Shown: positions 34,595 through 41,644 of the stretch, piece after piece
How positions within the stretch are numbered: position 1 is the first letter of the stretch
How the letters are laid out: each line of letters opens with the position of its first letter
Source of the DNA: a bacterium
GTDB lineage: Bacteria; Patescibacteriota; Saccharimonadia; Saccharimonadales; UBA4665
Assembly: GCA_021848145.1 (NCBI GenBank)
Contig: JAJZMX010000002.1
Span: forward strand, 62,001 to 126,000
DNA: 64,000 nt
Reading direction: 5' to 3'
Notes under the pieces: model-generated
Database searches by the model: none
Told to the model about the DNA's origin: nothing
What the model saw: the letters and a program-made list of their open reading frames with translations, nothing else
Program-made: the position numbers and the translations under genes

Positions 34595-37500
34595 TTAGGG
34601 TCCGCCTCCAGCACCGCCGCCTCCAGCAGCACCTCCAGCACCGCCGCCTCCAGCACCACCGCCTCCAGCACCACCAGCACGGTTAAGTCGCTCTAGTTCT
34701 GCCGAAGAGTTCCTTACTCTTCTTCCGATCCTAGCTGCCCTTTCTTCACCTACGTAATTGGCGTTTGGAATAGGGGATCCTGTGGTGGGCATTCTTGTTC
34801 GAGCGTTAAAAGCCGGGGCTGATGCAACCGAGGGACTCAAAAGGTTGGCAACAAAGTTTTCAGTGGTTACTGTTCCGGCAGCATTTGTTTGTTCAAGTGC
34901 TTGGGCAGTTCGTTCCCTGACCTCTCCTTTGGCAACACCTTTTAGCTGGGATAGTTCCTGGAAAAATGCTATTGCTCTATCTTGTTCGTCTGTTTGGGCA
35001 TCAGTTAGGGGTCCGGTGGCTTCCATATGCAACATAGGGGTAAAGTGAGCTATGGCAGCATCTATATCTGCGGGTTTATCGTTAGCATGTTCGTAAATAC
35101 TACCACTTTGCCAGGCTGATTCTACGTTGCGTCCTCTTATTGTGTTAAGTTGGTCGTCGACATTAACAGTGTGGCCTTGCGCATCTTGGATTGTTGCTTG
35201 ACCCCTGCCCCTTGCGTCATATAGATCTGCGGCTTCGTTAATATTCCCAAAACCAGCAGCAAGGTCGTGGCGACCTGTTTGCTTAACGATACTATTTAGG
35301 TCGCCAGATAAGCTTGATCTAATACTGGCATTACCAGCTGCGGTTTGTGCAATAGTCCGTTCCATTTGATCAAGGCTGGCATACCCAGTCCCGGTTACGC
35401 CTCTTTGTCTGGCAGCCCAAACTGCCTGTGACTGCCCAAAGCCTACGGCTGTTCTGGCTGCAGAAATAGCTCTACGAGCCTCAGCTTGGGCAGCGTCATC
35501 GGTCATTTGATTGCCTCTAAGCCTAGCACTTTCTTGTATCTCTCTCCAAGTCCTATTAAAGTCACCCCTGTTTGTTAGAGCGACCAGTGCATTATCATCA
35601 TGCTCTACTGTTCTTGCATTTGGTAGTTGGCCGGTTTCGCCCGCCGCTAAGGTAGCCCTTTGAGTGGCTCTCGTGGCTCTACCTTGGTAAGCCCTACCAA
35701 TGACAGGGACGCCCCTCCCTCCTCTGGCATTAAGCAGTGCTCTTCCGGCTCTAGTGTTGTTTAGCCAACCATACTGTCTTGCTACATCCCCTGCATGGCG
35801 TAGTTGATAGGCTTGTCTTGCGGTCTTGCGCCTATTGGCATGAAGCTTGGACGCAGCAGATCTACCATTTTCAACAAAACTATGTATACGACCAAGTGTA
35901 TCTCCTGCAAACTTAAAACTAAAAGGCACCAAAACTAGGGGTATTATCGTGAAGGCTAAAGACATAAGTGCATTTGCTCCACTTTGAAGAGGATTAATGT
36001 TCGCACTCGGTAGGGTGATTAGCACCGACATGACGCTACTTACGGCAAAAATTAGTACAATTATTGGGTATATCATCAGCATTTCCATCAAGACATCCCA
36101 CCAGCGTTTAAAGTATTTTTGGGTGTTCGGCAGGCAATAGAATGCAAACGCAATGGGGGAAAGTATTAGAAGTGCCACAAGAATTGTTTTTCTGATGATT
36201 ATAGTTATAAGGATCGCTAAGAATATTAAAATAGCAGGAACAAGTACCAAGTTGACAAGAAGGGCTCCTCCTTGAGCCGAGAAAATACTCGAGAGGCTTG
36301 TAAGGCCGAAAATTAGTCCACCTGCGCCAGCAGCCGCCAGTACTCCTCCCCCAATATTAACCCCGCCTGACGGGCTTATCTTAAAAGCTGCTGCAGAGCT
36401 TAAGGGGCTAGTGATAACTGCGCCAATACTACCGCCAATAATGTTTGTTACGTCTATTAGTGCAGCAAATATATATATGGATAAGTTTAATAGTATTCCT
36501 GCCACCAAAATGCGTGGCAACATTTTTCTAACTGTATAGGCATCAAGCAACCCTCCTCCGGCTGCCTCACTAATTACCACTACTAAGAGGGCTATAACTA
36601 AGATAATGTCCCCATACAAGCGGAAGTTTGCCCATATTTGATAAGTGGGGTCTCCACTTTGGCAACCCGATCCCGTAGAGCTAATACAGATTGGGTTTGT
36701 GCGAAGTTCTGGCATTATAAAGTCAGTGAGCACAACGCTAGTAATCTTGTTGAGAGCGTTAAAGGTCGCACAAAAAACCCAGTCAAGTACACCCCCCGAT
36801 GCCTCGCATGTTGGTGTTGAAGATGCAGAACTAGAGGTAGAACTTCCTCCGCTTTTTTGTGAAACCGCTGCACTTGAGCTTGATTTTAATAAACTACTTT
36901 GACCATTGGTACTACAAACCATGCCATACTGATTGTTTTGAACGACAGATAAATTATGGATGGCTATATTTATTTGTTGAGGTGGCCCTATTTCTCCAGA
37001 ACTTCCATAAGAAGCTAATACCGCTGAACCACACTGGGATCCTACGGTAATAGTGTCTTGTGAGCTTAAACCCGGACAATTTAGTTGATTGCAAATAAAT
37101 TCATTGGGGTTACCGGATTTGTTTTGACCGAATACTGTTGAGCATGTTTTGTCGTTTGGATTATTTGATTGACAAACAAGCAGACTACCACCACTAACTT
37201 CATAATTGTAAAATTTTTGGAGAGTACCAGATAACTTCAGGTTTCCTATTACGTGTTCGGGTATGGTTAAATAACTGCCGTTCGTGTTACCCGCATCTAG
37301 AGGGTTTAGCACGCAATTGCTTCCAGAACTAAAACCACTACCAGAGGTGCAGATTCTGAAATTTTCATATTCATAACTTTTCTTGACTTTGTATGAAGGA
37401 TCTGACATTCCCGCAATAAATGTCTCGTAAGTTAACTGGTGGTTACTGGAGTTTATAAACGGCCCTAAGCTCTGATGACCGCCGGTGGATATGAAATAAC

Positions 37501-37888
37501 CGGACTTATTAGGATCTTGTTTCCATGTGTCTAGATTAATTCCACTTTTTGTGCCATGTATCGTTACCGTAAGACTATTGGGCAATTGACCCATGATATT
37601 GCCCTGTCCATCTGTTAAGTAGTAGTTTTTACCATTTTGTATGATCTTATATCCTGAAAAGTTTGTAATTTTTTGTCCATTATCTAAAGTAACGGACGCC
37701 ATAGTGTTAAACTCAGACATCCAACAGACCGGAATTTGTGATGCTGGGCTGTAATTAGTCGGACAACTAGACGCATAAGCTTTGTGTGTTGGCAAAACCA
37801 ACGACAGAAGACCTAAAAATAACAATATTGAAGCTGACACGAAAACATAAAGACGTCGTTTGTTTTCGCTAGTTTTTGTTCGCCACAT
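34595..37888 (-). CDS. TrbL/VirB6-like polytopic membrane protein
   Basis: A 1097-residue protein. A signal or first membrane segment lies at ~14-38. Residues ~40-370 form an external domain with many Cys, Ser and Gly. Residues ~370-670 contain about seven hydrophobic segments, including a glycine-rich loop (GGVNIGGGVLAAAGAGGLIFGL), like the channel-forming TrbL/VirB6 family. Residues ~680-1060 are a long hydrophilic, Arg/Ala-rich cytoplasmic region. The C-terminal ~25 residues are almost only Gly and Ala with Pro at the end. Combined with the downstream PrgI and VirB4 genes it is a good candidate for the inner-membrane channel of the system. Confidence 0.75.
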   Translation of the reverse strand: MWRTKTSENKRRLYVFVSASILLFLGLLSLVLPTHKAYASSCPTNYSPASQIPVCWMSEFNTMASVTLDNGQKITNFSGYKIIQNGKNYYLTDGQGNIMGQLPNSLTVTIHGTKSGINLDTWKQDPNKSGYFISTGGHQSLGPFINSSNHQLTYETFIAGMSDPSYKVKKSYEYENFRICTSGSGFSSGSNCVLNPLDAGNTNGSYLTIPEHVIGNLKLSGTLQKFYNYEVSGGSLLVCQSNNPNDKTCSTVFGQNKSGNPNEFICNQLNCPGLSSQDTITVGSQCGSAVLASYGSSGEIGPPQQINIAIHNLSVVQNNQYGMVCSTNGQSSLLKSSSSAAVSQKSGGSSTSSSASSTPTCEASGGVLDWVFCATFNALNKITSVVLTDFIMPELRTNPICISSTGSGCQSGDPTYQIWANFRLYGDIILVIALLVVVISEAAGGGLLDAYTVRKMLPRILVAGILLNLSIYIFAALIDVTNIIGGSIGAVITSPLSSAAAFKISPSGGVNIGGGVLAAAGAGGLIFGLTSLSSIFSAQGGALLVNLVLVPAILIFLAILITIIIRKTILVALLILSPIAFAFYCLPNTQKYFKRWWDVLMEMLMIYPIIVLIFAVSSVMSVLITLPSANINPLQSGANALMSLAFTIIPLVLVPFSFKFAGDTLGRIHSFVENGRSAASKLHANRRKTARQAYQLRHAGDVARQYGWLNNTRAGRALLNARGGRGVPVIGRAYQGRATRATQRATLAAGETGQLPNARTVEHDDNALVALTNRGDFNRTWREIQESARLRGNQMTDDAAQAEARRAISAARTAVGFGQSQAVWAARQRGVTGTGYASLDQMERTIAQTAAGNASIRSSLSGDLNSIVKQTGRHDLAAGFGNINEAADLYDARGRGQATIQDAQGHTVNVDDQLNTIRGRNVESAWQSGSIYEHANDKPADIDAAIAHFTPMLHMEATGPLTDAQTDEQDRAIAFFQELSQLKGVAKGEVRERTAQALEQTNAAGTVTTENFVANLLSPSVASAPAFNARTRMPTTGSPIPNANYVGEERAARIGRRVRNSSAELERLNRAGGAGGGGAGGGGAGGAAGGGGAGGGP
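34596..34680 (-). repeat. GC-rich low-complexity repeat encoding a Gly/Ala tail
   Basis: Short tandem variations of a CCAGCACC/CCGCCTCC unit give a run of Gly-Gly-Ala-Gly at the C-terminus of the TrbL-like protein. The base composition is far above the AT-rich surroundings. It is coding, not a CRISPR. Confidence 0.75.
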
Positions 37889-38079
37889 TACTGGTTTTGT
37901 TATACCATAATATACCTGTAAATTATAAGTGTTTTCTTAGATGATGTTCTTTAGCTATGGTTAAATGCCCTAAACTCATTGAGATGCCAATGGACTAAGA
38001 CAATTAACAAAGAATTATTAGTAAATGTAGCTAGTTGGCTATAGTAGGCGATTGTTTTATAGTTGATACAAGAAAGTGA

Positions 38080-38085
38080 TAAAAT
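38080..38085 (+). promoter_or_regulatory. -10 element of the pilin operon
   Basis: TAAAAT with upstream TGA (extended -10 type), 8 nt before the ATG at 38094. It lies in the 205-nt gap between the divergent TrbL-like and pilin genes; no other structure is apparent in this gap. Confidence 0.5.
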
Positions 38086-38093
38086 TTGCTGAA

Positions 38094-38564
38094 ATGCGCA
38101 AAATTAAAAATATGACAAGGTTTATTGCACTAGTTGTTGCTATTACAGGAACCCTAATGCTAGCTGTTCCTTATGCCAGTGCTAATGCGGTCGCATTGCC
38201 CGTTTCTACGTTTGCTGATTCTCAGTGCGGCAGCGGAAAAGATGCCATAACTACGAGTATTAATTTTGGCTGTAATGGTGCAGTTTGTCCGACAAGCCCT
38301 TCTGCTCCTTACTGCACTTCTAGCCACAATGCCATGATAGACCTGACGTTTGCGATTATTCGCTTCCTGTCTGATGGGGTTGGTTTGATAATTATAGCCT
38401 CTGTGATAATTGCCGGCATACAATATACATTCTCCAGGGGGGAGCCACAATCAATAGCCAATGCTTCTAAGAGGATACAGAGTTCTGTGACGGCCTTATT
38501 GATATTTATTTTTGCCTATGCACTTTTAAACTACATAATACCCAACGGTTTTCTAGGCCAATGA
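38094..38564 (+). CDS. Type IV secretion pilin-like protein 1 (VirB2-like)
   Basis: A 156-residue protein from the ATG at 38094; a GTG 18 nt upstream is also open but sits across the promoter. It has a signal peptide (~1-33, ending near YASA), a Cys-rich external loop (QCGSGK, FGCNGAVCP, APYC), then two hydrophobic segments separated by a polar loop SRGEPQSIANASKRIQSS. Two hydrophobic helices with a G-E/D-P-Q type loop and a C-terminal helix match the VirB2/T4SS pilin family. It is first in a run of six such genes. Confidence 0.8.
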   Translation: MRKIKNMTRFIALVVAITGTLMLAVPYASANAVALPVSTFADSQCGSGKDAITTSINFGCNGAVCPTSPSAPYCTSSHNAMIDLTFAIIRFLSDGVGLIIIASVIIAGIQYTFSRGEPQSIANASKRIQSSVTALLIFIFAYALLNYIIPNGFLGQ

Positions 38565-38579
38565 TTTGAGTGTCGAATT

Positions 38580-39071
38580 ATGAACAACATACTATATGCA
38601 AAAAACAGGACAAAGCTTCTTAAGGCTTTTGCTTGCCTCCTAATCATGCTAACTCCCTTGTTTACGTTTACGGCTGTTTATGCGGGTTCGAATAATGGCA
38701 GTCAGTGCAGTCCAACCTCTGGTAATTTTTTTAATTTCCCTAGTTGGTATGAATATCTTCCTGGTCAAAAAGAGACAACCCAATTTAGCCCAAATTCACC
38801 TTCAACCACCAAGTGTGTGCCTTTGGTAAATAATATTGGTGACGTTTGGCTAATAGTGGCTGCAGTTATAGACATGCTCCTTTGGGTAGCTGGTATTGGG
38901 GCTGTGTTTATGGTTATTTACGGTGGCGTAAAATATACTACGAGTATGGGTGAGCCGGACGCAACGGCGCAGGCGCGGAACACTATTATTTACGCTTTAG
39001 TCGGTCTGCTCTTAGCAATATCGGCATCATTATTGGTAACCTTTATAGCCAAGAGTGTAGGTGCTACATGA
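38580..39071 (+). CDS. Type IV secretion pilin-like protein 2
   Basis: A 163-residue protein: signal peptide (~1-36), a polar loop with two cysteines (SQCSPTSG, TTKCVPL), then two hydrophobic helices with the family core VIYGGVKYTTSMGEPDATAQARNTIIYALVGLLLAIS. It lies 15 nt after pilin 1 and overlaps pilin 3 by 4 bp. The loop sequence FFNFPSWYEYLPGQ is specific to this copy. Confidence 0.82.
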   Translation: MNNILYAKNRTKLLKAFACLLIMLTPLFTFTAVYAGSNNGSQCSPTSGNFFNFPSWYEYLPGQKETTQFSPNSPSTTKCVPLVNNIGDVWLIVAAVIDMLLWVAGIGAVFMVIYGGVKYTTSMGEPDATAQARNTIIYALVGLLLAISASLLVTFIAKSVGAT

Positions 39072-39397
39072 TCTTTGAGACCCTAAACGCAGTAGCCAGT
39101 GCATGTACCGGTAACCAAATTTATTCTGAGGTTCATGGCTCGTGTTATAGCACGGGCCTGCCCACCGTAAGTGCATCTCATAACGAACTTACAACTATAT
39201 TACAGATCTTTTTTGCAATACTTGGCGCTATCGCAGTGCTGTTCGTGGTTATTGGTGGATTTAGGTATGTAATATCCGGCGGTGACTCCCAGTCTATGCA
39301 GAAAGCCAAGAACACAATTATGTATTCGATCATTGGTCTTGTGGTGGCAATCTTCGCCGAAGCGATAGTAACTTTTGTGTTGAGTTTTATAAAATGA
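39068..39397 (+). CDS. Type IV secretion pilin-like protein 3 (short form)
   Basis: A 109-residue member, the shortest of the six. It has no ordinary signal peptide: the N-terminus MIFETLNAVASACTGN is only weakly hydrophobic. The two helices and core are clear (VVIGGFRYVISGGDSQSMQKAKNTIMYSIIGLVVAI). It overlaps pilins 2 and 4 by 4 bp each, showing strict translational coupling. The missing signal peptide suggests either insertion through its first helix or a distinct role. Confidence 0.8.
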   Translation: MIFETLNAVASACTGNQIYSEVHGSCYSTGLPTVSASHNELTTILQIFFAILGAIAVLFVVIGGFRYVISGGDSQSMQKAKNTIMYSIIGLVVAIFAEAIVTFVLSFIK

Positions 39398-39795
39398 GAA
39401 GAATCTATAAATATATTATTGTAATAATGCTATTTTTAGCGCCACTTCTATCAACAGGGACATCATATGCTTCGTCGACAGACTTCTTGCCTGCCTGTAG
39501 TAGTGGGGGTATAGCTAGTAATACCAAAGTGTGTGGAGGTGTCCAAAAGCAAACCAAAAATAATTCAAACGTGGTTATAACAATTATTAAAGATGCAATA
39601 AATATTCTTTCCTATATAGTAGGTATCGCTTCAATAATCATTATCATTATCAGCGGTTTTACGATGATTGTTGCTGGAGGTGACAGTAATTCTACAGCAA
39701 ACGCAAAGAAAGGCTTGCTGGCTGCTGTTATAGGTATTCTAGTTGTAGCATTGGCCCAGGCATTGGTAGTATTTGTATTAGACTATATAAAATGA
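39394..39795 (+). CDS. Type IV secretion pilin-like protein 4
   Basis: A 133-residue member with a signal peptide (~1-27), a short loop with two cysteines (PACSSGG, KVCGG) and two hydrophobic helices around IIISGFTMIVAGGDSNSTANAKKGLLAAVIGILVVALAQ. The usual R/K-Y-V/T before the turn is replaced by TMIV. It overlaps the next gene by 4 bp. Confidence 0.8.
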   Translation: MRRIYKYIIVIMLFLAPLLSTGTSYASSTDFLPACSSGGIASNTKVCGGVQKQTKNNSNVVITIIKDAINILSYIVGIASIIIIIISGFTMIVAGGDSNSTANAKKGLLAAVIGILVVALAQALVVFVLDYIK

Positions 39796-40286
39796 AGCAT
39801 ATTAAAAGCACAATTATCCTATTAGCTGCCTCCTTTGTTTTGGTTTTGGCTAACTTAACGCTTGTCCCTCAGGTTTTGGCTGCACCTAATGTTAACCCTT
39901 CTGGGTCTTCTAGTAGTAGTCCTTCTAGCTCTGGCGGAGCGTTTTCTTCTGCAAAAGGCAGCGCATGCAACGGAATTAGCGAAATAGATAGCTCGCAGGG
40001 GTGTCAAACTAAGGGTTCAGCAATACATAACCTATTCGTCACCACGGTTAATGTTCTTAGTTTTGTTGTAGGCATCGTTGCCATAATTATGTTAATTATA
40101 AGCGGGATAAGGTTTGTTACGTCAGCAGGTAACTCTAATTCTGTTAGTGCAGCAAAGTCGACCTTAATTTATGCAATAGTAGGCCTTGTAATAGTTGCAC
40201 TTGCTCAGATTATAGTCCGATGGGTTATTGGTACCTCTACTAAGATAACTGGCATAGTTTTATTACATATTATTGATTTTCTATAG
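39792..40286 (+). CDS. Type IV secretion pilin-like protein 5
   Basis: A 164-residue member: signal peptide (~1-31), a Pro/Ser-rich segment (NPSGSSSSSPSSSGG), two cysteines, then the core LIISGIRFVTSAGNSNSVSAAKSTLIYAIVGLVIVALAQIIVRWVIG. The coding sequence for the end of this core is identical over 76 bp to that of pilin 6. A 20-nt gap with a possible -10 element separates it from pilin 6. Confidence 0.82.
   Translation: MKHIKSTIILLAASFVLVLANLTLVPQVLAAPNVNPSGSSSSSPSSSGGAFSSAKGSACNGISEIDSSQGCQTKGSAIHNLFVTTVNVLSFVVGIVAIIMLIISGIRFVTSAGNSNSVSAAKSTLIYAIVGLVIVALAQIIVRWVIGTSTKITGIVLLHIIDFL
40172..40247 (+). repeat. 76-bp exact direct repeat, copy 1 (pilin 5)
   Basis: Identical to 40666-40741. It encodes the last hydrophobic helix of pilin 5. 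The bases next to each end differ between the copies. Confidence 0.9.
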
Positions 40287-40294
40287 GGGCGTGA

Positions 40295-40300
40295 TAGTAT
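40295..40300 (+). promoter_or_regulatory. Possible internal -10 element before pilin 6
   Basis: TAGTAT with upstream TGA, 6 nt before the ATG at 40307, in the only non-overlapping gap of the distal pilin genes. It could give pilin 6 separate, leaderless expression. Confidence 0.3.
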
Positions 40301-40306
40301 AAATTT

Positions 40307-40774
40307 ATGATTAAAAACCCATTTAAAAATATTTCTAACCAATTTATCAACTATTTCAAAGTACTGTTTACGATACTTGCATTCGCAGTGCCTATTATGT
40401 TGCCTGCAACCTCTTTCGCATCTTCCTGTAATACGATCACTAGCCAAGTAAACAACGGAGCCAACGCAGCAACTAACTCCCAAGGCACTTGTGGTTCTAC
40501 TGATCTGACGTCAGGAATTAAAAATACAGCGGTCGTAGTAGTTGATATTCTTTCGGTTGTTGTTGGGGTTGTTGCCGTAATTATGATTATCTACGGTGGT
40601 TTGCGCTACGTAACGTCTGGTGGAGAAAGTGGAAATGTATCAAGCGCCAAGAATACATTACTATTTGCAATAGTAGGCCTTGTAATAGTTGCACTTGCTC
40701 AGATTATAGTCCGATGGGTTATTGGTACCTCTACTAAGATAGCTGCTCCAACGGGCTTTATACACTTTCTTTAG
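40307..40774 (+). CDS. Type IV secretion pilin-like protein 6
   Basis: A 155-residue member. It has a longer basic start (MIKNPFKNISNQFINYFKV) before the signal helix, a loop with two cysteines (SSCNTIT, GTCGST), and the most canonical core of the set: MIIYGGLRYVTSGGESGNVSSAKNTLLFAIVGLVIVALAQ. It is the last gene before the strong terminator at 40821-40857. Confidence 0.85.
   Translation: MIKNPFKNISNQFINYFKVLFTILAFAVPIMLPATSFASSCNTITSQVNNGANAATNSQGTCGSTDLTSGIKNTAVVVVDILSVVVGVVAVIMIIYGGLRYVTSGGESGNVSSAKNTLLFAIVGLVIVALAQIIVRWVIGTSTKIAAPTGFIHFL
40666..40741 (+). repeat. 76-bp exact direct repeat, copy 2 (pilin 6)
   Basis: Second copy of the pilin C-terminal repeat, 494 bp downstream of copy 1 and in the same reading frame. 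Confidence 0.9.
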
Positions 40775-40820
40775 TGTCGCTCGAGCCCTTTAGCAGTCAC
40801 TAATATACGAGATTGGTAAT

Positions 40821-40857
40821 AAATTAAAACCCCCTCTTGATTAGGGGGTTTTAATTT
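40821..40857. terminator. Bidirectional intrinsic terminator between pilin operon and hsp20
   Basis: A perfect 15-bp stem (40821-40835 with 40843-40857) and a 7-nt loop. The stem carries five C:G pairs flanked by A/T tracts, giving TTTTAATTT on either strand, so it can end both the plus-strand pilin operon and the minus-strand hsp20 transcript. Confidence 0.92.
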
Positions 40858-40879
40858 AGGTACCTAGCTCCGTCTGGAG

Positions 40880-41371
40880 CTAAAGGACTTGTATTTTCTT
40901 AACGGTGTCTTGTTTGACCTTACCGAAGCTTATTGTCAATACTCCATCCTTAAGAAGTGCTTCGATCTCTTCTTCTTTTACAGGCACAGGTAGGGCTATG
41001 GTTCGAGAGAACTCTCCCCAATAACATTCCTGCAAGAAATAGTTTTCAACATCGTCTTCATTCCCAGCACTTAGTGTACCCCGGATAGTTAATTGATTGT
41101 CAGAAATGCTAACATCTAGTTCGTCTTTTTTTACGCCTGCTGTACGAGCTTTTACTACTAGTCTTTCTTTAGTCTCATAGACGTCGACTGCTAGTTGGCC
41201 TGGGACTGCTTCTTCTTCGTCCCATTGCTCATCTGCTGGGTTGCCTTCCGGCTGTTGTTGAGTGTCATCGTCTGTAGTTACCAATGCGGTAGTGTCGTCG
41301 TCACCCAAAAAGGCAGCGGTTAATTCATCTTCTTCTAATAATAAGTCGTCGTCATGATTACGGCGCGCCAT
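40880..41371 (-). CDS. hsp20: Small heat-shock protein, Hsp20/alpha-crystallin family
   Basis: A 163-residue chaperone. Residues ~1-65 are acidic and low in complexity (LLLEEDELTAAFLGDDDTTALV). The alpha-crystallin domain spans ~65-160, starting VDVYETKERLVVKARTAGVKKDELDVSI and including the family's ALLKDGVLTISFGK (A-x-x-x-x-G-V-L) motif. The usual C-terminal I-x-I is reduced to KKIQVL. A GGAGGG site precedes the ATG. Its promoter is TTGCTA-N18-TATACT; no CIRCE element is visible. Confidence 0.92.
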   Translation of the reverse strand: MARRNHDDDLLLEEDELTAAFLGDDDTTALVTTDDDTQQQPEGNPADEQWDEEEAVPGQLAVDVYETKERLVVKARTAGVKKDELDVSISDNQLTIRGTLSAGNEDDVENYFLQECYWGEFSRTIALPVPVKEEEIEALLKDGVLTISFGKVKQDTVKKIQVL

Positions 41372-41432
41372 ATATTTTACCCTCCGTTAGAGTTGTTGTT
41401 TTCTGAGTCTCTTGCCTTTTTGTCTTACTTGC

Positions 41433-41462
41433 AGTATAGCTTAGACCTTTTAGGCATAGCAA
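41433..41462 (-). promoter_or_regulatory. hsp20 promoter
   Basis: On the minus strand, TTGCTA (41457-41462), an 18-nt spacer and TATACT (41433-41438). A ~55-60 nt leader follows, with a GGAGGG ribosome site before the ATG at 41371. Confidence 0.5.
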
Positions 41463-41521
41463 TGACTATAACTATATTTACAACACAATAATAACAACAC
41501 TAACTCTTACCTCTTACCTGA

Positions 41522-41527
41522 TATAAT
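41522..41527 (+). promoter_or_regulatory. -10 element of tRNA-Ser(TGA)
   Basis: TATAAT preceded by TGA (extended -10 type), 19 nt before the mature tRNA 5' end. Confidence 0.55.
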
Positions 41528-41546
41528 TTGTTGCATTGTTCCTCTT

Positions 41547-41638
41547 GGAAGGGTGTCCGAGTGGTTTAAGGAAATGGTCTTGAAAACCATCGTGCCGCGC
41601 AAGTGGTACCGTGGGTTCGAATCCCACCCCTTCCGCCA
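41547..41638 (+). tRNA. tRNA-Ser (anticodon TGA)
   Basis: A 92-nt class II tRNA. The acceptor stem is GGAAGGG with CCCTTCC, discriminator G and an encoded CCA. The anticodon arm is ATGGT-CTTGAAA-ACCAT, giving anticodon TGA for UCA codons. A long variable arm (around CGTGCCGCGCAAGTGGTACC) and the GGTTCGAATCC T-arm are present. Confidence 0.97.
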
Positions 41639-41644
41639 GATAAA

